From Pararhodobacter oceanensis (GTDB lineage Bacteria > Pseudomonadota > Alphaproteobacteria > Rhodobacterales > Rhodobacteraceae), in contig NZ_QDKM01000016.1 of NCBI RefSeq assembly GCF_003076755.1, positions 1-38,036 of the forward strand: DNA of 38,036 nt, read 5' to 3'. A program made the position numbers and the translations under genes. A model generated the notes under the pieces. That model was not told the origin of the DNA. It saw only the letters and a list, made by a program, of their open reading frames with translations, and did no database searches. This document shows, piece after piece, positions 7,700 through 16,729 of the stretch (positions are counted from its first letter, which is position 1; each line of letters begins with the position of its first letter).

Positions 7700-8365
7700 A
7701 TGTTTGATTGGAAATGGGATTTCGTCTGGGAGATCATGCCGCGGTTGCTGGTCGCCACAGGCAATACATTACTTGCCGCCGGAGCCGGTTACGCCATCGC
7801 CATCGTGCTGGGGCTGGTGTTTGCACTCGCGCAACGCGGCCCGTCGCGGCTGCTGGCGTTTGTGGTGCGCGAGTTGGTCGAGTTCATCCGCTCGACACCG
7901 CTGTTGTTGCAGGTGTTTTTCGTGTTCTTCGTCGGGCCTCAATTCGGCATACGGTTGAGCCCCTGGACCTCGGGCATGATCGCGATCGGCCTGCATTACG
8001 CCTGCTACCTGTCCGAAGTGTACCGCGGCGGGATTGAGAGCGTGCCACGGGGACAATGGGAGGCGTCGACGGCGCTGAACATGTCGACGATCCAAACTTA
8101 TCGCCGGGTGATCATTCCGCAGGCGATCCCGTCGTCGCTGACCGGGATGGGCAACTATCTGGTGGGGATCTTCAAGGATACGCCGATGCTCTCGGTGATC
8201 GGGGTGGCCGAGTTGGTCCATACGGCGAATGCGATCGGCTCGGAACACTACCGCTTTCTTGAACCTCTGACCTTAGTGGGGCTGATTTTCTTGGCAATCT
8301 CGCTACCTGCCGCTGGTTTGATCCGCCTCCTCGAAGGCTATGTGCGCCGCAAATTGGGAATGTGA
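7700..8365 (+). CDS. ehuD: Ehu-type ABC transporter permease EhuD
   Basis: A 221-residue permease, second half of the membrane channel. It has the FIRSTPLLLQVFFVFF segment (near 56-72) common to polar-amino-acid permeases and the EAA loop QWEASTALNMSTIQTYRR with VIIPQAIPSS. Five hydrophobic spans are evident. Its start lies 3 bp after ehuC and its stop overlaps the ehuA start, so translation is likely coupled. Confidence 0.75.
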   Translation: MFDWKWDFVWEIMPRLLVATGNTLLAAGAGYAIAIVLGLVFALAQRGPSRLLAFVVRELVEFIRSTPLLLQVFFVFFVGPQFGIRLSPWTSGMIAIGLHYACYLSEVYRGGIESVPRGQWEASTALNMSTIQTYRRVIIPQAIPSSLTGMGNYLVGIFKDTPMLSVIGVAELVHTANAIGSEHYRFLEPLTLVGLIFLAISLPAAGLIRLLEGYVRRKLGM

Positions 8366-8367
8366 AT

Positions 8368-9183
8368 ATGACGCAATCTTTTGATCATCCGCTGGAAATT
8401 ACTGGCACGCCGCCACCGATGGTAAGCTTTCGCAACGTCTGCAAAGCCTATGGCTCGCTGGTGGTTCTGGACAATCTGAACCTCGATATCAACGCCGGTG
8501 AAATGGTTTCGATTATCGGGCCCTCGGGGTCGGGGAAGACCACCGTGCTGCGCATGTTGATGACGCTTGAGCAAATCAACGGGGGGGTGATTTACGTCGA
8601 CGGTAAACCTCTGACGCATATGCCAAAACACGGCAAACTGGTTCCTGCGAACCAGCGCCATCTGCGCCAGCGGCGGGTGGATATCGGGATGTGTTTCCAG
8701 CATTTCAACCTGTTCCCGCATATGACCGCACTTGAAAACTGCATGGAAGGCCCGGTGCAGGTGCTCGGCATGCGCAAACCCGAGGCGCGCGCGCGCTGCG
8801 AAGAGTTGCTGGAAATGGTGGGCATGATCGACAAGAAGGACCAGCATCCGTCGCGCCTCTCGGGCGGTCAGCAACAGCGGGTGGCAATTGCCCGCGCGCT
8901 GGCGATGCGGCCCAAAGTGATGTTGTTTGACGAGGTGACATCGGCGCTCGATCCCGAAGTGATCGGCGAGGTGACCGAGGTGATCCGCAAGTTGGTCTCG
9001 GAGCATAATCTGACGATGCTGATGGTCACCCACCAGATGGGCTTTGCGCGCGATATTTCGGATCGGGTGTGCTTTTTCTACGGTGGAAAGATCGAAGAGC
9101 AGGGGCCGCCGTCGCAGATTTTCGGCAACCCCGAGCGCGAGCGCACGCAGCAGTTCCTAAGCGCGGTGCGGGAAGCGATTTAA
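8368..9183 (+). CDS. ehuA: Ehu-type ABC transporter ATP-binding protein EhuA
   Basis: A 271-residue ATPase with Walker A GPSGSGKTT (51-59), Q-loop in GMCFQHFNLFPHMT, signature LSGGQQQRVAIARALA, Walker B VMLFDEVTSALD and switch His in VTHQMGFARD. The insertion after the Walker A region, with PKHGKLVPANQRHLRQRR, is a feature I associate with EhuA rather than general GlnQ-type ATPases. The ATG at 8368 could be replaced by a GTG at 8362, which overlaps the ehuD stop as GTGA. It energises import through EhuC/EhuD and ends in a bidirectional stem-loop shared with the convergent lysR gene. Confidence 0.8.
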   Translation: MTQSFDHPLEITGTPPPMVSFRNVCKAYGSLVVLDNLNLDINAGEMVSIIGPSGSGKTTVLRMLMTLEQINGGVIYVDGKPLTHMPKHGKLVPANQRHLRQRRVDIGMCFQHFNLFPHMTALENCMEGPVQVLGMRKPEARARCEELLEMVGMIDKKDQHPSRLSGGQQQRVAIARALAMRPKVMLFDEVTSALDPEVIGEVTEVIRKLVSEHNLTMLMVTHQMGFARDISDRVCFFYGGKIEEQGPPSQIFGNPERERTQQFLSAVREAI

Positions 9184-9201
9184 TCGTAACAACATCTCTG
9201 G

Positions 9202-9222
9202 GCGGCCCACTTAGATGGCCGC
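9202..9222. terminator. Stem-loop between convergent ehuA and lysR
   Basis: GCGGCC (9202-9207) pairs with GGCCGC (9217-9222) across a 9-base loop, between two convergent stop codons. The place suggests a bidirectional terminator, though no strong T-run flanks it. Confidence 0.5.
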
Positions 9223-10098
9223 TCAGATCGGATATCCGAATATCTGGGTGAAAAGCGCCCGTATACGTGGTGTCAAAGTGCTGTTGCGGGTCAGCAGGAA
9301 GTAACTGCGTCCGGTATCTAGCGCATAAGCATCGAGCGGCAGCAATTGGCCGGTTTCGATCTGTTTGTGCAACACTTCCGGAGAGCCGAGCGCCGCCCCT
9401 TCGCCACGCAGAGCGGCATCGAGCGTTGCGCCATACGACCGCAGGTTGACCCGCTCCGCGCCATCGAGAAAGGTCTCGCCTTTTAGCGTCGCGAAATTGG
9501 ACCAATTGATCCATTTGAGCGTCAGCTTGTCGAAATCCAGCAACGCCAGCTCGTGCAAATCGTGGTATTTCAGGCTCGGCGCAACGAGCGGCATCCAGCG
9601 CTCCTTGAACAGCAGCGTGGCGTCCCAACCCGGTGGTATTTCGTCGCCGTAATAGATGCAGGCATCGGTTTCGGTGGTCAGAAGGTCGGCGTCATTGTCC
9701 GAGACGGTCAGTGTCAGCGGCGCGGGGTCCGGGGTCAGAAGATAGGCGTTCACCCGCGGCGTTAACCAAAACTGGCTGACTGCAAGATTGGCCGCAAGCG
9801 TCAGTTTGGTGCTCGCCGCCGCATCGCGGATCTGCATCAGCCCGGCATTGAGAAAATCCAAGGATTCTGACGCAATGGTGGCCAGTTTGCTGCCGCTTGG
9901 TGTCAGGGAAATCCGCCGTCCATCGCGCAGCACCAGAGCGCATCCCAACATTGTTTCAAGGTTCTTAATCCGTTTGCTGACGGCAGCTTGGCTGACGCTG
10001 AGCTCTTCCGCCGCGCGGGTGAAGCTGCCGGTGCGCGCGACAGCCTCATAAAACAATATGTAATCCAGCGGCGGGAGTGAGCGGCGATATTTCTTCAT
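9223..10098 (-). CDS. LysR-family transcriptional regulator
   Basis: A 291-residue LysR-type regulator: N-terminal winged helix-turn-helix (FYEAVARTGSFTRAAEELSV, then SQAAVSKRIKNLE, about 16-50) followed by the two-lobed co-inducer-binding domain to the C-terminus. The HTH resembles GcvA/AmpR-like members. It is divergent from the catabolic operon starting at 10252, the standard arrangement for a LysR protein controlling its neighbour. A perfect palindrome with a T-N11-A core covers its own start codon, fitting autorepression. The inducer cannot be told; an intermediate of the substrate imported by Ehu is a fair guess. Confidence 0.85.
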   Translation of the reverse strand: MKKYRRSLPPLDYILFYEAVARTGSFTRAAEELSVSQAAVSKRIKNLETMLGCALVLRDGRRISLTPSGSKLATIASESLDFLNAGLMQIRDAAASTKLTLAANLAVSQFWLTPRVNAYLLTPDPAPLTLTVSDNDADLLTTETDACIYYGDEIPPGWDATLLFKERWMPLVAPSLKYHDLHELALLDFDKLTLKWINWSNFATLKGETFLDGAERVNLRSYGATLDAALRGEGAALGSPEVLHKQIETGQLLPLDAYALDTGRSYFLLTRNSTLTPRIRALFTQIFGYPI

Positions 10099-10111
10099 AA
10101 CCAGTGGTTAT
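10097..10111. promoter_or_regulatory. Perfect LysR-type palindrome (T-N11-A) over the lysR start
   Basis: ATAACCAGTGGTTAT is a perfect 15-bp palindrome with 7-bp arms and includes the T-N11-A pattern known for LysR-type boxes (T at 10098, A at 10110). It overlaps the ATG of lysR and lies about 140 bp upstream of the divergent M24 gene. Likely autoregulatory site; the activation site for the operon may be nearer 10140-10200. Confidence 0.6.
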
Positions 10112-10251
10112 CATTACCTTCGACCAAATGTCACTATGTAAAGCGGTATCTCGCTGCTAGCATTTCCTTCAGAGGCAGGGTGTTTTCATCGCACTCACGG
10201 CTCGAAGACACCCCGCACTCATGCATTTCGCCCTTCCAAATAGGAACTGTG

Positions 10252-11397
10252 ATGTTCACGCAAAGACTGTCCGAATTTCAAGCGCGGTTGGCCAAAGCCA
10301 ATATCGACGTCGCCCTGATCACTGATGATGACAATGTCTATTACCTAACCGGGTATTATGACTATCTGCATATGGAGTTCGGGCGGCCGACGATTCTTGT
10401 GGTCACCAGTGACGGCAAAAGCCTGTTGATCACGCCGACGATTGACCTGAATTCGGCGCAGGCTGCGGCGCGTGTCGACCGGATCGCGGCGTGGAATGAT
10501 GGTATGGGCGCGGAATGGCGCGCGGAGCTTCCGGCAGCGGTTGAGGGCAAAGCGCGAGTGGCGATTGAGCCCAACCACATGCCGCCCCTTGTGCGCGCCT
10601 ATGTCAACGATCTGGTCGAGCCCTCAAGGATGACCAGCGCGACGCCGATCCTGGCGGATATGCGGATGATCAAATCGCCCGAAGAGCTGCAGATGGCTCG
10701 CCACGCGGGTCAGGTGGCGACGGCAATGATGTATGCCGGACGCGCCGCAATTGCCGATAATGTGGCCGAGTTTGAGGTGGCGATTGCCACCAATCAAGCG
10801 GGCACGCGCAAAGCAGCTGAACTCTTGTCGGCGCATTACAACGATGCGGATATGTCACCGAGCACGCATTTCCTGCAGATCATGGCCTCGGGTCGGGACA
10901 TCATCAAAACCCACCGCCGCGCCTCGACGCGGGTGATGCGCCACGGAGAACCGGTGTTCCTGTGCTTTTGCGGGATGACGAATTTTCACCGCTTCAAGCT
11001 GGGCTTTGATCGCACGTTCTGGATTGGCGAGATTGCGGATAAATCGCAGGCCGATGTCTATCAGGTGGCGGTGGCAAGCCAGCAAGCGGCTCTGGCGGCG
11101 CTGCGTCCCGGCGTGACCGCGGAAAGCGTGCATGCCGCCTATGCCGAAGTGATCCAGGAGGCCGGTTTCGAATATCCGTTCCGCTGCGGGCGCGCCACTG
11201 GCTTCAGCTTTCTTGAGGCGCCGCAACTGGTCACCGGCGACACCACAATCTTGCGGCCCGGCATGGTGCTGGCGGTGGACGGGTCGGTCTCGGTCGAGAC
11301 CTTCCGCGCGCAGGTTGGCGACAGCTTTATCATCACCGACACCGGCTATGAGCCGCTGACCGATCACCCGAAATCCCTTGAAGAGGTTATCATCTGA
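10252..11397 (+). CDS. Creatinase-like M24-family hydrolase without metal ligands
   Basis: A 381-residue protein with the creatinase/prolidase fold: N-terminal domain with YYLTGYYDY and FGRPTILVV (30-52), then ADMRMIKSPEEL and the pita-bread domain. The five M24 metal ligands are not kept: VFLCFCG replaces the first Asp motif, GRATGF replaces the GHG-His motif, and the Glu positions read AVDGS and QVGDSF. In creatinase, which also lacks metal, a histidine is the base; His221 in IKTHRRASTR lies in the corresponding place. Ectoine hydrolase (EutD/DoeA) is another M24 relative. So it likely hydrolyses a C-N bond of the imported substrate; creatine itself is possible but unproven. The start follows AGGAA, and its stop overlaps the next gene (TGATG). 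Confidence 0.7.
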   Translation: MFTQRLSEFQARLAKANIDVALITDDDNVYYLTGYYDYLHMEFGRPTILVVTSDGKSLLITPTIDLNSAQAAARVDRIAAWNDGMGAEWRAELPAAVEGKARVAIEPNHMPPLVRAYVNDLVEPSRMTSATPILADMRMIKSPEELQMARHAGQVATAMMYAGRAAIADNVAEFEVAIATNQAGTRKAAELLSAHYNDADMSPSTHFLQIMASGRDIIKTHRRASTRVMRHGEPVFLCFCGMTNFHRFKLGFDRTFWIGEIADKSQADVYQVAVASQQAALAALRPGVTAESVHAAYAEVIQEAGFEYPFRCGRATGFSFLEAPQLVTGDTTILRPGMVLAVDGSVSVETFRAQVGDSFIITDTGYEPLTDHPKSLEEVII

Positions 11398-12209
11398 TGT
11401 TCCAGTCTGGCCAAACCATCACTTCGACCCCGCGCACCCCGGAGATGGGCGAGGGCCGCCATCACCGCGCCCGCTTGGGGTTCATTTTGATGTCCACGGA
11501 TCTCGCTGCCGAGGCGGATTTCAGTGACATGGCGCCCGAGGGTGTCGGGGTTCATATCACGCGGTTGAAAACCGAGGACCTTACCACCACCGAGACGCTG
11601 GCGCGCCACATCGATCACATGGCCGATGCCGCCTCGCGGATCCAGCCCGACACCCGCCCTGCGGTGGTCAGCTATAGCTGCACCAGCGGCTCGATCGTAA
11701 TCGGCGAAGAGCGGATCTATGAGGAAATCCGCAAGGGCGCGCCCTGGGCACAGCCGATGTGTCTGGTCACCGGGGTGATGGATGCGCTGCGTGAATTGGG
11801 CGCCAAAAAACTGGTGGTCGGCACCCCCTATCTCGACGAGGTGAACACCGCAGAGGCCGAATTCTTGCTGAACAAGGGGTTTGATGTGTTGGATATTCAG
11901 GGGCTTAACCTGAACACCGGCACCGAAATGGGGCAAGTGACGCCCGCCTATTGGAAGCAATTCGCGCTCGAAATCGACCGTCCCGATGCGGATGCGATTT
12001 TCCTGTCCTGTGGCGGGGTGCGCTCGCTCGAGGTTGTCGAAGAGATCGAACAGCTCGTCGGCAAGCCGGTGATCACCTCGAACCAGGCCCAGTTCTGGAG
12101 CTGCTTGCGCCGTGCCGGCATCACCGATCAACTCACCGGATTTGGTCAGATTTTCTCGCGTCCGGGCACTTCGCTGTTGCCCAAAGGCGCACTTGAAACG
12201 GCAGGCTAA
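11397..12209 (+). CDS. Asp/Glu racemase / maleate isomerase family protein (EutA-like), copy 1
   Basis: A 270-residue member of the arylmalonate-decarboxylase/maleate cis-trans isomerase/EutA group. It keeps two cysteines of the active site, Cys95 in SYSCTSGSIVIGEE and Cys205 in FLSCGGVRSLEV, typical for enzymes that shift a proton or double bond through a cysteine pair. The C-terminal PVITSNQAQFW is also family-typical. EutA acts in hydroxyectoine use, where it is thought to adjust stereochemistry; maleate isomerase acts in pyridine degradation. Here it sits between the M24 hydrolase and sarcosine oxidase genes, overlapping both by one base, so it must act in the same route. A diverged second copy is at 23103. 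Confidence 0.72.
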   Translation: MFQSGQTITSTPRTPEMGEGRHHRARLGFILMSTDLAAEADFSDMAPEGVGVHITRLKTEDLTTTETLARHIDHMADAASRIQPDTRPAVVSYSCTSGSIVIGEERIYEEIRKGAPWAQPMCLVTGVMDALRELGAKKLVVGTPYLDEVNTAEAEFLLNKGFDVLDIQGLNLNTGTEMGQVTPAYWKQFALEIDRPDADAIFLSCGGVRSLEVVEEIEQLVGKPVITSNQAQFWSCLRRAGITDQLTGFGQIFSRPGTSLLPKGALETAG

Positions 12210-13480
12210 TGACGAAGTTCTCGGCATGGAATGTGTTCTGGAACGGGTTGACCGGCCAGAAGGGGTGGGGTCGCCAATGGCGCGACCCCGCGCCCAAATC
12301 ACATTATGACGTAGTGATCATCGGTGGCGGGATACACGGGCTTGCGACGGCGTATTATCTGGCCAAAAATCACGGCATCACCAATGTCGCGGTGCTGGAA
12401 AAAGGCTGGATCGGCGGCGGCAATGCCGGGCGCAACACCACGATTGTGCGCTCGAATTACGCGCGCCCCGGCAACCGCGAGTTCTACGAGCATTCACTAA
12501 AGCTCTGGGAGAACCTGAGCCACGAGCTGAACTATAACGTGATGTTCTCGCAGCGCTCGCATATCTCGCTGCTGCATTCGCCGGGTGCGATTGACGCCGC
12601 GGCGCGCAATTACAACACGCTGCGCCGGACCGGCACGCCGGATGCGGAAATCTGGAGCCTCGAGCGGCTCAAACAGGTGGTGCCGCATCTGAATTACGCC
12701 GCAGACGCGCGCTTTCCGATCATGGGCGCGGCGGTGCAAAAACGCGCGGGCACGGCGCGTCATGACGCGGTGGTCTGGGGCTACGCGCGCGCGGCGGACC
12801 AGTTCGGCGTTGATATCATCCAGAACTGCGAAGTCATCGGACTGACCCGCGACAACGGCCGCGTGACCCGGATCGAGACCTCTCGGGGCCCGATCACCGC
12901 CGGCAAAGTGGCGCTATCGGTGGCGGGTTCGACCTCGCGCCTGTGGTCGATGGCGGGGCTCGGCGGGTTGCCGATTGAAACGCATAAACTGCAGGCCTTC
13001 GTCAGCGAGCCGATCAAACCGTTGCTCGATCAAGTGGTGGTCTTCGGCATCGGCGGCGCGCATTTCTACATCTCGCAGTCCGACAAGGGCGGCATGGTGT
13101 TTGGTGGCGATCTGGATTGGTATAAATCCTATGCCCAGCAAGGCAATCTGCCGATTGTGCAAGATGTCTCTGAGGCGGCGATGTCGGTGCTGCCATGTTT
13201 GGGCCGCGTCAAGCTGCTGCGGCATTGGGCCGGGGTGGTCGATATGTCGATGGATGGCTCGCATTTCCTTTGCAAGACCCCGCTCGACAACCTCTACCTG
13301 AACGCCGGTTGGAACTATGGCGGGTTCAAAGCCAGCCCGGCGGCGGGGTGGTATCTGGCCGATCTGGTGGCCAATGATCGCCCGCATGAGACCATCGCCT
13401 GTTTTGATCTCAAACGCTTTGAACGCGGTTTGCAGATCGACGAGCGCGGCGCCGGGCCCGACCCGAAACTGCACGGATAA
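12209..13480 (+). CDS. soxB: Sarcosine oxidase subunit beta-type flavoprotein
   Basis: A 423-residue flavoprotein with an N-terminal Rossmann FAD site (YDVVIIGGGIHGLATAYYLA, 33-52), VLEKGWIGGGNAGRN, and TARHDAVVWGYARAA with His185, which matches the histidine that binds FMN covalently in heterotetrameric sarcosine oxidase. The beta subunit holds the site that oxidises the N-methyl group. It starts at the TAATG overlap with the EutA-like gene and is followed by soxD, soxA, soxG in the standard order. The sequence differs in many places from what I recall of canonical SoxB, so the substrate may be another N-methylated amino acid rather than sarcosine. Confidence 0.85.
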   Translation: MTKFSAWNVFWNGLTGQKGWGRQWRDPAPKSHYDVVIIGGGIHGLATAYYLAKNHGITNVAVLEKGWIGGGNAGRNTTIVRSNYARPGNREFYEHSLKLWENLSHELNYNVMFSQRSHISLLHSPGAIDAAARNYNTLRRTGTPDAEIWSLERLKQVVPHLNYAADARFPIMGAAVQKRAGTARHDAVVWGYARAADQFGVDIIQNCEVIGLTRDNGRVTRIETSRGPITAGKVALSVAGSTSRLWSMAGLGGLPIETHKLQAFVSEPIKPLLDQVVVFGIGGAHFYISQSDKGGMVFGGDLDWYKSYAQQGNLPIVQDVSEAAMSVLPCLGRVKLLRHWAGVVDMSMDGSHFLCKTPLDNLYLNAGWNYGGFKASPAAGWYLADLVANDRPHETIACFDLKRFERGLQIDERGAGPDPKLHG

Positions 13481-13490
13481 AAGAGCGGAT

Positions 13491-13775
13491 ATGATCATAT
13501 TAAACTGCCCCTTTTGCGGGCCCCGCGATCACAGCGAATTCGACTACGGCGGCGATGGCTCGATCACGTATCCTTCGCTCGATGCACCGGTTGAAGACTG
13601 GCACGCAGCGGTGTTCCTGCGCGATAACATCTGCGGCGTGCAGACCGAAACTTGGCAGCACACGCAGGGCTGCCGCATGTGGCTTTTGGTCGAGCGCGAC
13701 ACGATGAGCCACGAGGTTCACAGCATCCGCCCGGCGCATCCGGGCCATGCAGCGGTGCTGGAGGGCAAAGTATGA
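13491..13775 (+). CDS. soxD: Sarcosine oxidase subunit delta
   Basis: A 94-residue protein with the zinc site of the delta subunit: CPFCG (Cys6, Cys9) plus His57 and Cys61 in WQHTQGCRMW. It helps hold the heterotetramer together. The ATG at 13491 is preferred because MIILNCPFCG is the expected N-terminus; the frame is open further upstream inside soxB. Its stop overlaps the soxA start (ATGA), so translation is probably coupled. Confidence 0.88.
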   Translation: MIILNCPFCGPRDHSEFDYGGDGSITYPSLDAPVEDWHAAVFLRDNICGVQTETWQHTQGCRMWLLVERDTMSHEVHSIRPAHPGHAAVLEGKV

Positions 13776-16729
13776 CCGCGCGGAGATTGAGCAGCGGCGG
13801 TCGCATCGACCGCAGCCAGACAGTGACGTTCAGATGGGACGGCAAGAGGTTGCAGGGCTTTGCGGGCGACACTTTGGCCTCGGCGCTACTGGCCAATAAC
13901 CAAAGGATCATCGGCCGGAGCTTTAAATACCACCGCCCGCGCGGGGTGATGTCCGCTGGCGTCGAGGAGTCCGGGGCGATTGTCACTACCGGCCGCGGCG
14001 CGCGCAGCGAACCCAACGTCAAAGCCACGCAGCAAGAGCTGTTCGAGGGGCTGGTGGCCTCGGGACAGAACGCTTGGCCCTCGGTCCGGCATGATGTCGG
14101 CGCGGTCTCGGGGTTGTTCTCGCGGTTCTTTGCGGCCGGATTTTACTACAAGACATTCATGGGGTTGCCACCCTTCGAGACCGGGCGCGGCACCGGCATC
14201 TGGATGCAATACGAGAAACTTATCCGTAAGGCCGCTGGGATGGGCAGCGCCTCACGGTTGCCCGACCCCGATGTCTATGATCACGCGCACGGGTTTTGCG
14301 ATGTTCTGGTGGTGGGCGCGGGGCCGGCGGGTCTGGCGGCGGCTCTGGAGCTGGCACAACAGGGCCGCGATGTGGTGCTCGTCGAGCAAGATTTCGAGCT
14401 CGGTGGCGATTATCTGGCGCAGAGCGATCCGCAGGCAATCACGCGGCGCGATACGCAGGTCGCGGCGCTGCGGGCTGCGGGTGTGCGGATCATGACCCGC
14501 ACCACCGCTTTCGGGCTTTACGACAACGGTGTTGCCGGTTTGCTCGAGCGGGTCACCGACCATCTCGCGTCGCCGGATGCCTCCCTGCCGCGCCAACGCT
14601 TCTGGACCATGCGGGCGGGGCGCACGGTGCTGGCCACCGGCGCGCTGGAGCGCTTTATCTCCTTTGGTAACAACGATTTGCCGGGGGTGATGACGCCCAA
14701 TGCGGCGCGCAGCTACCTGAACCGTTTCGGCGTTTTACCGGGGCAGCGGATCGTGGTCGCAACCAATAACGACAGCGCATATGCAGTGGCTGGTGAATTG
14801 GCCGCGGCAGGGGCGCAGGTGATCTTGGCCGACGCCCGAAGCGATGCGGCGCTGGTCGCGCCCAAGGGCGTGGAATTGCGCCAAGGTCTCGCGCCCTTTA
14901 ACGCAAGTGGAGGGCGCGGCGTCTCGGGAATCGAGTTTGCCAGCCAGCAGGGCGGCGCATGGCGCGTCGCGGGCCGCGAAGCCTGTGACCTGTTGCTGGT
15001 CTCGGGGGGCTGGTCGCCGGTGATCAACCTCGCCTCGCATCTGGGCGCGCGCCCGATCTGGGATTCCGCTCTGGCGTGTTTCCTGCCCGGCAAGACGCGC
15101 AGCGATATCCATATGGCCGGATCTGCCGCCGGTGTCTGGCAGACCGAAGCCTGTGAAGCCTCGGGCACCGCGGTGGCGCGGCAGGTGATCGGCGCGGACA
15201 CCGCGCTGCCCGCCGCCGGTGGTTGGCAGACACCGATTGCGCCGCTTTACGAGGTGCGGGTGCCGGGGCGCAGAACCAAGGCCTTTGTCGATCCGCAGCA
15301 TGATGTGACCGGCGATGATGTGCGGCTGGCACATCAGGAGGGGTTTGTCTCGGTCGAGCATCTCAAGCGCTATACGACGCTGGGAATGGCCACCGATCAG
15401 GGGAAGATGGGCAATATCATCGGCCTCGCTATGATGGCCGAGGCCTTGGGGCGCGAAATCCCGCAGGTCGGCACCACGCGGTTCCGCCCGCCCTATACAC
15501 CGGTCGCGATTGGCGCGCTGGCGGGCCGCCACACCGGGCCGCATGCCAAGCCGTTGCGCCGCACGCCGTTGCACGATTGGAACCTGCGCCAGGGCGCGGT
15601 GATGACCGATGCCGGCCTTTGGCACCGGCCGTGGTATTTCCCACACGCCGGCGAAGGCATGGCCGAAGCTTATGTGCGCGAAGCCACCGCGGTGCGCGAG
15701 ACGGTCGGGATCTGCGATGTCAGCTCCTTGGGCAAGATCGCGATCCAAGGGCCGGATGCGACCGAGTTCCTGAACCGGATCTACACCAACCCTTTCGCCA
15801 AATTGCCGATCGGGCGCGCGCGCTACGGGATCATGTTGCGCGATGACGGCATCGTTATGGATGACGGCACCACATGGCGGCTCGGCGAGAGCGACTATCT
15901 GATGACCACCACAACCACCAATGCCGGCAAGGTGATGGTGTTTTTGGAAGAGCTTTTGCACACCCGCTGGCAGGATCTGCGCGTGCATGTGACCTCGGTA
16001 TCGGACCATTGGGCGGGCGTGTCGATTGCCGGACCCAAGTCGCGCGAGGTGATTGCCCCCTGTCTCGAAGATGGGGAGGCTGTAACCAACGACAATCTGC
16101 CGTTCCTCGGCGTGCGTCCGGTGCGGCTGAAGGGCGGCATTGAGGGGTTGATCGCGCGGATCAGCTTCTCGGGTGAACTGGCCTATGAGATTTATGTCCC
16201 CTCGGGCTACGGCGAGGCGATGATGGCGCTGTTGTGGCCGCAAGCGCAGGCGCAAAATGGCGTGCTTTACGGGCTTGAGGCGCTGGGTGCGCTGCGCATT
16301 GAAAAGGGCCATGTGACCGGCGCCGAGTTGGACGGTCGGATGACCATCGACGACGCCGGATTGGGCAAAATGGCGTCGCCGAAAAAAACCTTTATCGGCG
16401 ACGCCCTGCGCAGGCGTCCCGAGTTGACCGATCCGAACCGGCCGCAACTGGTGGGCGTGTTCCCCAAGATCCGCAGCGATACTTTTAACGCTGGTGCGCT
16501 GTTAACGGCGCCGGGCGAGGATAGCGGCTTTGGCGACGGGTGGCTCACCGCGGTGACCCACTCACCGGCTTTGGGCCATTGGATCGGCATTGGCTATATC
16601 GCCGGCGGTGTCGCCGCTTGGGAAGGACGCCGTGTCCTGGCTTCCGATCCGACGCGGCGCGGTCCGGTCGAGGTGGAGATCGTGCCACCGATCATGTTTG
16701 ATCCAAAAGGAGACCGGATGCATGGCTAA
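13772..16729 (+). CDS. soxA: Sarcosine oxidase subunit alpha
   Basis: A 985-residue subunit. Residues about 15-100 form the ferredoxin-like domain (FAGDTLASALLANN, RSFKYHRPRG), 177-195 begin the NAD-binding domain (VLVVGAGPAGLAAALELA), and the C-terminal 370 or so residues are a GcvT-like domain with the folate-binding type sequence, including IEKGHVTGAELDGRMT. In the complex it carries NAD and tetrahydrofolate, which catches the formaldehyde released by the beta subunit as 5,10-methylene-THF. The real start is at 13772, overlapping the soxD stop; an upstream in-frame ATG at 13652 lies inside soxD. It overlaps soxG by 8 bp. Confidence 0.88.
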   Translation: MTARRLSSGGRIDRSQTVTFRWDGKRLQGFAGDTLASALLANNQRIIGRSFKYHRPRGVMSAGVEESGAIVTTGRGARSEPNVKATQQELFEGLVASGQNAWPSVRHDVGAVSGLFSRFFAAGFYYKTFMGLPPFETGRGTGIWMQYEKLIRKAAGMGSASRLPDPDVYDHAHGFCDVLVVGAGPAGLAAALELAQQGRDVVLVEQDFELGGDYLAQSDPQAITRRDTQVAALRAAGVRIMTRTTAFGLYDNGVAGLLERVTDHLASPDASLPRQRFWTMRAGRTVLATGALERFISFGNNDLPGVMTPNAARSYLNRFGVLPGQRIVVATNNDSAYAVAGELAAAGAQVILADARSDAALVAPKGVELRQGLAPFNASGGRGVSGIEFASQQGGAWRVAGREACDLLLVSGGWSPVINLASHLGARPIWDSALACFLPGKTRSDIHMAGSAAGVWQTEACEASGTAVARQVIGADTALPAAGGWQTPIAPLYEVRVPGRRTKAFVDPQHDVTGDDVRLAHQEGFVSVEHLKRYTTLGMATDQGKMGNIIGLAMMAEALGREIPQVGTTRFRPPYTPVAIGALAGRHTGPHAKPLRRTPLHDWNLRQGAVMTDAGLWHRPWYFPHAGEGMAEAYVREATAVRETVGICDVSSLGKIAIQGPDATEFLNRIYTNPFAKLPIGRARYGIMLRDDGIVMDDGTTWRLGESDYLMTTTTTNAGKVMVFLEELLHTRWQDLRVHVTSVSDHWAGVSIAGPKSREVIAPCLEDGEAVTNDNLPFLGVRPVRLKGGIEGLIARISFSGELAYEIYVPSGYGEAMMALLWPQAQAQNGVLYGLEALGALRIEKGHVTGAELDGRMTIDDAGLGKMASPKKTFIGDALRRRPELTDPNRPQLVGVFPKIRSDTFNAGALLTAPGEDSGFGDGWLTAVTHSPALGHWIGIGYIAGGVAAWEGRRVLASDPTRRGPVEVEIVPPIMFDPKGDRMHG

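Noticed and set aside
4479-9183. Assigning the importer to glutamine or cystine
   Set aside because: The ATPase insertion after Walker A and the binding-protein motifs are closer to Ehu systems, and the neighbouring genes are catabolic for methylated or cyclic amino acids.
11364-12302. 312-codon minus-strand frame opposite the EutA-like gene
   Set aside because: No recognisable motif, and the plus-strand frame has paired catalytic cysteines and operon overlaps on both sides.
14735-16447. Long minus-strand open frame (570 codons) opposite soxA
   Set aside because: It lies entirely within a gene with clear sarcosine oxidase alpha motifs; its sequence is rich in Arg/His/Gln, as expected from antisense of high-GC DNA, and shows no family pattern.
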